From an uncultured Actinomycetes bacterium (lineage in GTDB: Bacteria > Actinomycetota > Acidimicrobiia > Acidimicrobiales > Ilumatobacteraceae): a stretch of 12,444 nt of DNA. Every line of letters starts with the position of its first letter. Positions within the stretch are counted from its first letter, which is position 1. The notes beneath the pieces were generated by a model, which made no database searches, was not told where the DNA came from, and was given only the letters and a program-made list of their open reading frames with translations. The position numbers were made by a program, and so were the translations under genes. The stretch lies in the NCBI GenBank assembly GCA_903858075.1, contig CAIOHI010000080.1, positions 1-12,444 on the forward strand. Direction: 5' to 3'. Below are positions 1 to 7,219 of this stretch, in pieces.

Positions 1-92
1 AGGTGCCCGGGCTGGCGCATTGCAAGGGGTCGGACCTCTTGAGTGGCAGTGTCGTAGAGAGAAAGCACTCTTTGACTCTAGGGTAAGTGCCT

Positions 93-2690
93 ATGTCTAC
101 ACCTCTTGCGAAGCAATCTGTTCCCGAGAAACCGAGCCTGGCTGGCATCGAAGACCGCTGGTCTGGCGCATGGAGCTCCGAGGGCGTATATACATTCGAC
201 CGCACCCGGCCACGCAGCGAGGTTTTTGCCATCGACACCCCGCCTCCAACGGTGAGTGGCTCGCTGCACATGGGCCATGTTTTTTCATATACACACACCG
301 ACACCATTGCACGGTTTTGGCGCATGTGTGGCAAGACCGTCTTCTACCCCATGGGTTGGGATGACAACGGTTTGCCCACCGAACGTCGTGTACAAAATTA
401 TTACGGCGTCACATGCGATGCTTCAGTGCCTTACGTTGCAAACTTCACGCCACCATTCCAAGGTGAGCCGCCAAAAGATCACAAGCCACTTCCTATTTCA
501 CGGCCGAACTTCATTGAGCTGTGCAACATACTCACACACGAAGATGAGAAAGTTTTTGAAGAACTTTTCCGTCGACTTGGTTTGTCTGTTGACTGGTCGC
601 TGCTCTACACAACCATTGAAGAACGCAGCCGCAAAACAAGTCAACGCGCATTTCTTAACAACTTGCAACGCGGTGAGGCGTACATGCAGGAAGCTCCAAC
701 ATTGTGGGATGTTGATTTCGATACTGCAGTTGCGCAAGCAGAACTCGAAGATCGTGAACGCCCAGGCGCGTACCACACGTTGGCGTTTCACCTCACCAGT
801 GGCACAACGGTTGATGGAAAAACCGACATTCTTATTGACACCACGCGACCCGAATTGTTGCCTGCATGTGTTGCACTTGTAGCCCACCCCGACGACGAGC
901 GTTACCAACCGCTGTTTGGAACCACCGTTCGCACACCACTCTTCGACGTTGAAGTGCCCATACTTGCTCACCCACTTGCACAGATAGAAAAAGGCACAGG
1001 CATTGCCATGATCTGTACCTTTGGCGACGTCACCGACGTTATTTGGTGGCGTGAACTGCAATTGCCCACTCGCGCTGTCATTGGTCGCAATGGTCGCATT
1101 GTGGCCGACGCACCTGAGGTCATCACTTCTGCTCGTGGCGTAGAGACGTATGCACAACTTGCAGGAAAATCTATTAAGCAAGCTCAAACTCTTATTGTTG
1201 AGATGTTGCGCACAAGTGAGGAAATGCTCGGCGAACCACGCGCCATTATGCACCCTGTGAAATTTTTCGAAAAAGGTGAACGCCCGCTTGAAATTGTGAC
1301 GAGTCGCCAGTGGTACATCCGCAATGGTGGTCGCGAAGCCGACCTACGCACTCGGTTTGTTGAACGCGGCCACGAACTCACCTGGCATCCCGATCACATG
1401 CGTCATCGCTATGAGAACTGGGTAGAGGGCTTAAATGGCGACTGGCTCATTAGCCGCCAGCGCTATTTCGGTGTTCCCGTTCCACTCTGGTATTCACTGA
1501 ACGCCGATGGAACCACAAATTACGACGCGCCACTTGTTCCTACCAACGAACAGCTTCCCATTGACCCGAGCACCGACCTACCTGCTGGTTTCAGCGAGTC
1601 ACAACGCGGACAAGCGAACGGCTTTGTTGGTGACCCCGACGTAATGGATACCTGGGCGACGAGCTCACTCTCGCCGCAAATTGCTGGCCATTGGATAGAC
1701 GACCCGGAAATGTTTAGCCACATGTTTCCCATGGACGTTCGTCCGCAAGCGCACGAAATTATTCGCACGTGGTTGTTCTCTACCATGGTGCGCTCACACT
1801 TTGAACACGGTGTTGCGCCATGGAAAAACGCGGCTCTGTCGGGTTGGATTCTCGACCCCGACCGCAAGAAAATGTCGAAGTCAAAAGGCAACGTTGTTAC
1901 CCCCATCGACCTCTTCGACCAATACGGCAGCGATGCTGTGCGTTATTGGGCAGCATGTGCTCGGCCAGGTGTAGACACTGCTTTTAGCGAAGAGCAAATG
2001 AAGGTGGGCCGCAAGTTGGGCACCAAGTTGCTGAACGCCACAAAGTTTGTGCTCAGCTTCGGCGATGTAGATGCAACAGCCGTGCCAACAGAAATGATTG
2101 ACATTGCAATGTTGCAGCGGTTGTCGGCCGTTGTTGAAGAATGCACAAACGCATTTACACACTTCGACTACGCCCGTTCACTTGAGCGCACAGAGGCTTT
2201 TTTCTGGTGGTTCTGCGATGACTACGTGGAGCTAGTGAAACAACGTGCATATGGTCTCGACACCATGCCGGTGGAACTCACTGCATCGGCACGCGCAGCA
2301 TTGCGCCGTGCTTTGTCGGTCATGCAACGACTCTTTGCTCCACTCATTCCTTTCGTATCAGAAGAAGTGTGGCGTTGGTGGAACGACTCATCTGTCCATA
2401 TTGCCAGTTGGCCAACAAGTGATGACTGCATCGCAGGTTGCTCACCTACAGGTAACCACGAGTTGCAACTCAACTCTGTTTGTGAAGTGTTGGGCACCAT
2501 TCGCCGGGCAAAAACTGAAGCAAAAGTTTCTCAGCGAGCAGAAGTGGCGAGCATTGTGATTACTGCACCAAGTGAAGCCCTCACGGCCATCACCACAACA
2601 TTTGGCGACCTCACCTACGCCGGATCCGTCTTGCAGAGCGAATTGCGCTCTGCCGATGGGGAAATCATTACATCTGTCACCTTGGCATAA
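93..2690 (+). CDS. valS: Valine--tRNA ligase (ValRS)
   Basis: Cytoplasmic class I aminoacyl-tRNA synthetase that charges tRNA-Val. The HIGH-type motif reads HMGH at about residues 59-62 and the KMSKS motif is intact at about 593-597. The text MGWDDNGLPTERRVQNYYGV is characteristic of ValRS, and a long editing (CP1) insertion lies between the two motifs. The anticodon-binding domain follows KMSKS. The chain is about 865 residues and ends soon after that domain, with no obvious long coiled-coil tRNA-binding arm, so it resembles the shorter archaeal-like ValRS type more than the E. coli type (inference). Start choice: a GTG at 87 is in frame, but AGGG at 80-83 is only 3 nt from it and 9 nt from the ATG at 93, so I prefer ATG 93. 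Bases 1-92 hold no gene that I can support. The identity is very secure; the start is moderately so. Confidence 0.97.
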   Translation: MSTPLAKQSVPEKPSLAGIEDRWSGAWSSEGVYTFDRTRPRSEVFAIDTPPPTVSGSLHMGHVFSYTHTDTIARFWRMCGKTVFYPMGWDDNGLPTERRVQNYYGVTCDASVPYVANFTPPFQGEPPKDHKPLPISRPNFIELCNILTHEDEKVFEELFRRLGLSVDWSLLYTTIEERSRKTSQRAFLNNLQRGEAYMQEAPTLWDVDFDTAVAQAELEDRERPGAYHTLAFHLTSGTTVDGKTDILIDTTRPELLPACVALVAHPDDERYQPLFGTTVRTPLFDVEVPILAHPLAQIEKGTGIAMICTFGDVTDVIWWRELQLPTRAVIGRNGRIVADAPEVITSARGVETYAQLAGKSIKQAQTLIVEMLRTSEEMLGEPRAIMHPVKFFEKGERPLEIVTSRQWYIRNGGREADLRTRFVERGHELTWHPDHMRHRYENWVEGLNGDWLISRQRYFGVPVPLWYSLNADGTTNYDAPLVPTNEQLPIDPSTDLPAGFSESQRGQANGFVGDPDVMDTWATSSLSPQIAGHWIDDPEMFSHMFPMDVRPQAHEIIRTWLFSTMVRSHFEHGVAPWKNAALSGWILDPDRKKMSKSKGNVVTPIDLFDQYGSDAVRYWAACARPGVDTAFSEEQMKVGRKLGTKLLNATKFVLSFGDVDATAVPTEMIDIAMLQRLSAVVEECTNAFTHFDYARSLERTEAFFWWFCDDYVELVKQRAYGLDTMPVELTASARAALRRALSVMQRLFAPLIPFVSEEVWRWWNDSSVHIASWPTSDDCIAGCSPTGNHELQLNSVCEVLGTIRRAKTEAKVSQRAEVASIVITAPSEALTAITTTFGDLTYAGSVLQSELRSADGEIITSVTLA

Positions 2691-2718
2691 ACCTTAAAAG
2701 CGATAGCGTTCAACCAAG

Positions 2719-4038
2719 ATGGCGCGCACAAAACCTACCCGGCCCAAGAGGTTCCACCATTCGTGGCCACAGCGGTTTGTCTTTGGTTTGAACCTTGCCG
2801 TTGCGCTCGGTTGCATTGCTGGCGGTGGTGCATTGGTTTACGCCAACCAACAGTTATCGAATCGCAAATTGGTCACTATTTCCAGTAATCAACAAGACAA
2901 CAAAACCGATTCCGGTAGCGACCTGAACAACCTTCCTGAAGGTGACTTGTCGGTCAAGAACTTTCTCATTACTGGCCGCGACAACAATGCCTGTGCTAAT
3001 CCAAACTCATCGTCGGCCGATGAACTCAAGAACAGGTCGAACTATGCAGGCCTCACCGACAGCATCATGCTCATTCGCGTTGATCCAAAAAATAACCAAG
3101 CCGCAGTGCTGTCCTTTCCACGTGACCTGTACGTAAAAATTGCTAACAGCGATCACCGCAACCGCATCAACACTGCGTACCGCCCGAAAGACCCCAACCG
3201 TCTCATCGATACCATTCGTTCTAATTTCGATATAGATGTCGACCACTACGTCAGCATCGACTTCTGTGCATTTAAGTCAATTGTCGATGCAGTAGGTGGT
3301 GTACGTATTCCTTTTGAGTACCCCACCCGCGACCGGGCTTCTGGCTTTTTAGTAAAAAGCGCTGGGTGCGCAAAACTTAACGGCGATCGCGCATTGCAAT
3401 ATGTGCGTTCACGTAAGTACTACTACTTCGACAGCAAAAAGAATAAATGGGTGCAAGACCCGAGCAGCGACTGGGGCCGCATTGCACGCCAGCAAGACTT
3501 CATTCGTCGCATTTTGCGTTCTGCACTCGACAAAGGAATCGGAAACCCTTCCGTTGCCAATCAGTTATTGAGCGCCGGGTTGAAGAACCTCATTACCGAC
3601 GACCAACTCTCACCCATTAGCTTGTTGGAACTTGCCCGCGCCATGCGCAATGTCACTGAAGACAACGTTCATACCTACACCGTTGAAGGCATAGGCAAAG
3701 CGATTGGTGGGCAGTCGGTTATTGAACCCAACTTAAAGAGTGACGCGATGTTGCAAATATTGTCTATCTTTCAAGGTGCTTCAGAAATTACCGAAGTAAC
3801 TAGCCAGACCATCGCTACTGAAACCAGCGTCGGAACAAAAGTGCTACCAACAACCACTCTCTTTGCCCCCACCACGACCAGCTCAACTGTTCCCGAAAAA
3901 TCTGTGAGCAAAATGTCGGCACAAGCTTCTCCGCGTGTTGCCGTCACTACAACAACAACGACAACAACGTTATTGAACCAGGAAATTGCTCAGCAACGCT
4001 TCAGCATCACACCGCCGAACGACCCCAACTGCCGTTAG
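2719..4038 (+). CDS. LytR-CpsA-Psr (LCP) family cell-wall protein
   Basis: Membrane-anchored LCP protein of 439 residues. The family transfers lipid-linked glycopolymers such as teichoic acids or arabinogalactan onto peptidoglycan outside the cell. A basic N-terminus (1-18) is followed by one transmembrane helix at about 19-41 and then the extracytoplasmic LCP domain at about 78-270. Family motifs visible are FLITGRD (82-88), LTDSIMLIRVDP (112-123), SFPRDLY (132-138), the VDHYVSIDF region (about 174-182), LNGDRALQYVRSR (220-232) and the WGRIARQQ region (about 252-259). The conserved Asp and Arg residues that bind the polyprenyl pyrophosphate head group appear present. The C-terminal third is less conserved and contains a Thr-rich stretch (eight Thr in a row near residue 415), likely a flexible wall-spanning segment. 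It lies 28 nt after valS and may be cotranscribed. The polymer it transfers cannot be read from the sequence. Confidence 0.92.
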   Translation: MARTKPTRPKRFHHSWPQRFVFGLNLAVALGCIAGGGALVYANQQLSNRKLVTISSNQQDNKTDSGSDLNNLPEGDLSVKNFLITGRDNNACANPNSSSADELKNRSNYAGLTDSIMLIRVDPKNNQAAVLSFPRDLYVKIANSDHRNRINTAYRPKDPNRLIDTIRSNFDIDVDHYVSIDFCAFKSIVDAVGGVRIPFEYPTRDRASGFLVKSAGCAKLNGDRALQYVRSRKYYYFDSKKNKWVQDPSSDWGRIARQQDFIRRILRSALDKGIGNPSVANQLLSAGLKNLITDDQLSPISLLELARAMRNVTEDNVHTYTVEGIGKAIGGQSVIEPNLKSDAMLQILSIFQGASEITEVTSQTIATETSVGTKVLPTTTLFAPTTTSSTVPEKSVSKMSAQASPRVAVTTTTTTTTLLNQEIAQQRFSITPPNDPNCR

Positions 4039-4060
4039 CTATCAAGCACCTGAGCTAATG
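4033..4060. other. Stem-loop over the overlapping convergent stop codons
   Basis: The LCP stop (TAG, 4036-4038) and the VWA stop (TAA on the minus strand, 4037-4035) overlap as TTAG. Around them CGTTAGCT (4033-4040) pairs with AGCTAATG (4053-4060). This gives an 8-bp stem with one G-U pair and a 12-nt loop. An outer 7-bp inverted repeat, CCAACTG (4025-4031) with CAGTTGG (4073-4079), surrounds it. There is no T-run on either side, so it is not a classical intrinsic terminator. It could still slow or process both convergent transcripts. The function is uncertain. Confidence 0.35.
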
Positions 4061-4883
4061 CTGCGGGGATACCAGTTGGCCCCGTTACCGAAGCAACACG
4101 TGCTCCTACCCGAAGCGCAAAGGCTCTGGCTTCAGCATCGTCATCGGCTGGGGCAATAACAACAAGTTCGTCAATAGCCCGAGCCACAGCATCAATATCG
4201 CCGGGTTCATTGGAACGGCAATCTGAAAGTAGCACCACAATCTTTCGTGCTGCACGCGAACGAGAAAGCTGCATTTGGGCAGCCTCTAAAGCCTGGGCAA
4301 TATCGGTCGTACCAAAACCACGCAATGTGAGAACGCTATTCACTACTTCATTGCCGGGTTTATATGAGTCTTGTGACTTCGCCACCACAACGTCTCGACT
4401 GAAAGCTAAAACGCTGTAATCGGTGGGTTCACGAGTAGCAATTGCAGCTGCTGCAACTGCAGATGTTGCCAAAGGCGCACCTCCCATAGACCCACTGCGG
4501 TCTACCAAAAGACACAGAGCAGTATCTCGTTTTTCCCAGGTGCGCACGCGTAGTTCTTCAATGTTTATCTCGCGGGCATTTTGCATGCCGCCAAATGCAT
4601 CGGTGCTTGCATCAAGATCAATGTCACCACCGTCGCGATATTTTGCAGTAACAAGTTTGCCGAGACCCCGGCGTCGTAACGGCGTTCTTTGCGCAACGTC
4701 GAGCATCAGTCTTCCGGCAAGCTTCTTTGCTAACTCGCGCAATTTTGGATCAGTTGCTGCGGTGAGATCGGCGAGCAGTGCCATCGTTGCATCGGGGTCG
4801 CTTTGCATGCCTTCAGCAATTGCCGATTCATTAAGTTCCCCCACCTCGGGAGACACCTCTTCGAAATGATTGTGGCGCTGCAA
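4035..4883 (-). CDS. VWA domain protein, probably the C-terminal half of a frameshifted AAA-VWA protein
   Basis: Von Willebrand factor A protein, like the VWA half of magnesium/cobalt chelatase D subunits or the VWA partner of MoxR ATPases. Such proteins work with an AAA+ ring to remodel or metallate a target. Counting from the TTG at 4883 (282 residues), the MIDAS metal site is DRSGSMGG (D128, S130, S132), GFGTTD (T192/T193) and LLSDCRSNEP (D221). The region before about residue 115 is a helical linker. Neither the TTG at 4883 nor the ATG at 4808 has a convincing ribosome-binding site. The frame stays open upstream to 4997, where it encodes a plausible Ala/Glu/Lys/Ser-rich linker with no ATG, GTG or TTG. 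I therefore infer that it is mainly translated by -1 frameshifting from the AAA+ gene. The annotated start is only a minimum extent. No neighbour identifies the substrate. Confidence 0.85.
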   Translation of the reverse strand: MQRHNHFEEVSPEVGELNESAIAEGMQSDPDATMALLADLTAATDPKLRELAKKLAGRLMLDVAQRTPLRRRGLGKLVTAKYRDGGDIDLDASTDAFGGMQNAREINIEELRVRTWEKRDTALCLLVDRSGSMGGAPLATSAVAAAAIATREPTDYSVLAFSRDVVVAKSQDSYKPGNEVVNSVLTLRGFGTTDIAQALEAAQMQLSRSRAARKIVVLLSDCRSNEPGDIDAVARAIDELVVIAPADDDAEARAFALRVGARVASVTGPTGIPAALAQVLDS

Positions 4884-4948
4884 CTCGCTACGTGATTTTG
4901 TTTTTTTAGCAGACTCGGCCTCAGCAGCTTGGGCAGCGGCGCCCTCTT

Positions 4949-5872
4949 TTACAAGTGGGAGTTCGTTGCCCCAGTCGGGGCGGTCACTTTTCCCACGTCA
5001 CCAGTTTCTGGTGGCAGCGCAAACACCGAGTTCCATATTTCGGCAATCACTTCTTCCACACTGCGCGCCACACCTTCACGAAGTTTCACACGTCCGCTTA
5101 ATGATGTGAGAGCAGCATCGAGACCCACTAGTGCATCTTGCGCATCTTTCCCACGCAGTTCACCAAGTGACTGCGCAACAAGTGCAGTGTCAATAGCCCC
5201 ACGCACAGATGAGCCCACGCGCAAATCGCTGTGTTCGCGCGTCTGACGCACCACGTTGACAACTTGTGAGCACCAGTGCTTGTTTGAGGTGGGTGAAGCA
5301 CGATGCACAATGTCGGTTTCATCTTCTGCGCTTTGATACGCGACCGCAATGCGACACATGCGGTCATAGACAGCACTTGAAATTCGTGCCGTGCCAACGG
5401 AGTCGAATGGGTTCATTGCTGCAATCATTTGAAACCCTGGCGCAGCGAGAATTCTGCCCAATCGCGGAATAGTAATTTCACCTTCGCTCATGACGGTGAT
5501 GAGCACGTTGAGAGTTTCTTCAGGAATGCGGTTGATTTCTTCGATATACAGAAGCGACCCTGCTCGCATTGCCTCTACAAGTGGACCATCGAGAAATGCA
5601 TCGGCTTTGTAGCCATCGTTCAGCACTCGCGCAGGGTCGAATGTTCCCGCCAAACGCGCTGGTGTGAGTTCAGCATTTCCTTCAACAAAAACAAACCCCA
5701 CGTTCATTGCCTGCGCAATTGCTCGCAAAAGTGTTGATTTACCCGTACCGGGTGGGCCTTCAAGAACGATGTGGCGCCGAGCAGTAAGGGCCGCCAACGT
5801 GAGTTCTATCTCACGATGGCGGCCAACTACTTGTTCATGAACTGCGTTCAGAATATTTTTCGGCAAAACCAT
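4949..5872 (-). CDS. MoxR/ChlI-like AAA+ ATPase
   Basis: AAA+ ATPase of the MoxR/magnesium-chelatase clade, 307 residues in the zero frame. Visible motifs are Walker A GPPGTGKS (39-46), Walker B LLYIEEIN (107-114), the sensor-1 Asn in AAMNP (N154), and DRMCR (170-174) with the likely arginine finger R171. The downstream helical lid follows to about residue 290. MoxR proteins act with VWA partners as chaperones that activate enzymes or insert metals; ChlI/D pairs drive metal chelation. An upstream in-frame start at 5935 would overlap the dehydrogenase gene. The ATG at 5872 is preferred because it lies 1 nt after the dehydrogenase stop, and the conserved domain begins right after it (LPKNILNAVHEQVVGR). 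Twelve codons before its stop lies a strong -1 frameshift signal leading into the VWA frame, giving a predicted 612-residue fusion. Confidence 0.9.
   Translation of the reverse strand: MVLPKNILNAVHEQVVGRHREIELTLAALTARRHIVLEGPPGTGKSTLLRAIAQAMNVGFVFVEGNAELTPARLAGTFDPARVLNDGYKADAFLDGPLVEAMRAGSLLYIEEINRIPEETLNVLITVMSEGEITIPRLGRILAAPGFQMIAAMNPFDSVGTARISSAVYDRMCRIAVAYQSAEDETDIVHRASPTSNKHWCSQVVNVVRQTREHSDLRVGSSVRGAIDTALVAQSLGELRGKDAQDALVGLDAALTSLSGRVKLREGVARSVEEVIAEIWNSVFALPPETGDVGKVTAPTGATNSHL
4968..4994 (-). promoter_or_regulatory. Candidate programmed -1 ribosomal frameshift site
   Basis: On the minus strand the AAA+ frame reads GTG GGA AAA GTG, so the heptamer GGGAAAA (4994 down to 4988) is phased as G_GGA_AAA, matching X_XXY_YYZ. 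Six nucleotides later, GCCCC (4981-4977) and GGGGC (4972-4968) form a 5-bp all-GC stem with the tetraloop GACT. This slippery-spacer-hairpin layout is standard for bacterial -1 frameshifting. After slipping, ribosomes read GGG AAA AGT and enter exactly the VWA frame. The -1 frame has a TGA (5000-4998) just two codons before the heptamer, so the window for entry is narrow. The layout is seen in the sequence; activity is inferred. Confidence 0.7.
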
Positions 5873-5873
5873 T

Positions 5874-6986
5874 TCAGCTATAAACGAGTACGCCGCGGAT
5901 ATTTTTTCCGGCGCGCATGTCGTCGTAACCGTCATTCACACCCTCAAGTGGGTAGGTCTTGGAAATGAGGCTGTCGAGGTCGAGTTGACCTTCGCGATAC
6001 AAGCTAATGAGTTTTGGAATATCGGCACGAGGGTTACCCGAGCCAAAGAGCGAACCCACAACTTGCTTTTCCATCAATGTGAGATCGAGCAGGCTCATGC
6101 TTGCGCTGTACTCCATTGCCGGGTGAATGTTGGTAACAACCACGCGTCCACGCTTTGCAGTAAGTGCAAGTGCTTCTCCAATAACTGCACCGCTACCGAC
6201 GCCCATGGTCATGATGACCTTGTTTGCCATGGTGCCCCAAGAAATTTGCTGCACAAGTGGAAGTGCTTCTGCCATTGACGCTGCAGTGTGCGTTGCACCA
6301 AATTGCATTGCCTTTTCGCGCTTGAACTCAATGGGGTCAATAGCAATAACGTGCTTTGCACCAGCAAGTTTTGCGCCTTGTACAGCGTTTGCACCAATGC
6401 CGCCAATACCCACAACAACCACAGTGTCGCCAGGCGATACTTCAGCGGCATACACACTGCTGCCCCAACCTGTTACTACGCCACAACCGAGCAAGCAAGC
6501 TTTTTCGAGTGGAATGTCTTTTTCAATTTTGATGCAAGATGCTTCATTGACCACTGTGTGATGCGCAAAAGTTCCGAGCAAACACATTGTGGAAATATCT
6601 TGGCCTTGTGCATGGTGACGCGAGGTTCCATCAGAAATTTGCTTGCCGGTACCCAGTAAGGCACCCATGTCGCACAAGTTCGAGTGCCCCGTGCTACAAC
6701 TTGGGCAACGGCCACACGAGGGAATAAACCCAAAAACCACATGGTCACCAGGTGCAAGCCAGCTGACCCCTGGGCCCACTGCTTCAACCACGCCGGCGCC
6801 TTCATGGCCACCGATGATGGGCATCGCGAAGGGAAGGTCACCCGTGACCACGTGCTCGTCGCTATGGCACATTCCTGAGGCGGCGATTTTTACTAAAACT
6901 TCTCCGGCCTTTGGGGCATCGAGCTCAATTTCCTCGACGGACCACGGTGTGTTTAATTCCCACAAAATTGCAGCTTTAGTCTTCAC
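5874..6986 (-). CDS. Zinc-dependent alcohol dehydrogenase, NDMA-dependent (mycofactocin-linked) type
   Basis: Medium-chain zinc alcohol dehydrogenase of 370 residues. The catalytic zinc site is suggested by C40 (GMCHSDEH), H61/E62 (GGHEGAG) and C168 (GCG). The structural zinc lobe has C91, C94, C97 and C105. The Rossmann motif GIGGIG is at 193-198, and D217 in AIDP suggests NAD rather than NADP. The overall text matches the family of NDMA-dependent alcohol dehydrogenases found near mycofactocin genes. In that family NAD(H) is held tightly and is reoxidised by an external acceptor, thought to be mycofactocin. The natural alcohol is not evident. The start is GTG, with GAGGGGA (6998-6992) 5 nt upstream. 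It is the first gene of a minus-strand operon with the AAA+ ATPase and is divergent from mftA. The mycofactocin link is inferred from family and context. Confidence 0.93.
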   Translation of the reverse strand: MKTKAAILWELNTPWSVEEIELDAPKAGEVLVKIAASGMCHSDEHVVTGDLPFAMPIIGGHEGAGVVEAVGPGVSWLAPGDHVVFGFIPSCGRCPSCSTGHSNLCDMGALLGTGKQISDGTSRHHAQGQDISTMCLLGTFAHHTVVNEASCIKIEKDIPLEKACLLGCGVVTGWGSSVYAAEVSPGDTVVVVGIGGIGANAVQGAKLAGAKHVIAIDPIEFKREKAMQFGATHTAASMAEALPLVQQISWGTMANKVIMTMGVGSGAVIGEALALTAKRGRVVVTNIHPAMEYSASMSLLDLTLMEKQVVGSLFGSGNPRADIPKLISLYREGQLDLDSLISKTYPLEGVNDGYDDMRAGKNIRGVLVYS

Positions 6987-6991
6987 GATTT

Positions 6992-6998
6992 TCCCCTC
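6992..6998 (-). promoter_or_regulatory. Ribosome-binding site of the alcohol dehydrogenase
   Basis: GAGGGGA lies 5 nt upstream of the GTG codon at 6986-6984 and supports that start. It stands out because most genes in this window lack a recognisable Shine-Dalgarno sequence. A TTGACG hexamer (7026-7021 on the minus strand) might be a -35 box, but no convincing -10 at the right distance leaves room for this site, so no promoter is called. Confidence 0.6.
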
Positions 6999-7040
6999 GA
7001 TATTTTGCCCCTACGGGCCACGTCAATAAATGAGACGCTA

Positions 7041-7080
7041 GCCCAAGCATCGGACCGCTGTCACACGGTACGATTTGGGC
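7041..7080. promoter_or_regulatory. Large imperfect dyad abutting the mftA start codon
   Basis: The left arm (7041-7057) and right arm (7066-7080) pair almost completely. GCCCAA (7041-7046) pairs with TTGGGC (7075-7080), ATCG (7049-7052) with CGAT (7071-7074), and ACCG (7054-7057) with CGGT (7066-7069). That makes 14 Watson-Crick pairs with a 2-base bulge (7047-7048), one G/A mismatch (7053/7070) and an 8-base loop. The right arm contains TACGAT (7069-7074), a possible -10 box whose transcript would begin near the mftA ATG itself. The site could be an operator for a repressor such as the TetR-type MftR, shared by both divergent operons, or an RNA hairpin if transcription starts further upstream. 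The symmetry is seen; the role is inferred. Confidence 0.6.
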
Positions 7081-7212
7081 ATGTCACCAGTTGCCGTTGC
7101 CACCGTAGAAACAGCCAGCCAAGAAAACCTTGAAACTGCTGCCGAAGTGCTTGTTTTAGAAGACTTGCTCGTCGAGGAGATCTCCATCGACGGCATGTGC
7201 GGCGTGTACTGA
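7081..7212 (+). CDS. mftA: Mycofactocin precursor peptide MftA
   Basis: A 43-residue ribosomally made precursor ending IDGMCGVY, the hallmark C-terminus of MftA. In the known pathway MftB binds the peptide, and MftC oxidatively decarboxylates the terminal Tyr (Y43) and links it to Val (V42). The MftE peptidase later releases the C-terminal residues that become the redox cofactor mycofactocin. The leader is acidic near its end (EDLLVEEISIDG), as is typical for recognition by MftB. The start is ATG at 7081. No Shine-Dalgarno is present because the dyad runs directly up to the ATG, so leaderless translation is possible. It is followed 7 nt later by mftB. It is too short for many gene finders, but the motif and the mftB/mftC neighbours make the call firm. 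Confidence 0.96.
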   Translation: MSPVAVATVETASQENLETAAEVLVLEDLLVEEISIDGMCGVY

Positions 7213-7219
7213 GCCGCTC

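Noticed and set aside
1..92. Possible T-box or terminator hairpin ahead of valS
   Set aside because: Only weak short complementarities (such as around 26-40 and 57-71) are visible; no T-box core sequence or T-run is present.
498..1253. 251-codon open frame on the minus strand inside valS
   Set aside because: It is antisense to the strongly conserved ValRS, is rich in Cys, Asn and Arg, and has no recognisable domain; it is a shadow frame.
3945..3972. ACA/ACG triplet repeat near the end of the LCP gene
   Set aside because: It encodes an in-frame Thr-rich tail common in wall proteins; too short and imperfect to call a separate repeat element.
4423..4869. 148-codon plus-strand open frame opposite the VWA gene
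   Set aside because: It is low-complexity Ser/Arg/Ala text mirroring the VWA codons, with no domain; the minus strand has the MIDAS motif.
5873..5935. Upstream start for the AAA+ gene at 5935
   Set aside because: It would overlap the conserved end of the dehydrogenase by about 60 nt and add residues without AAA+ similarity; the ATG at 5872 directly after the stop fits better.
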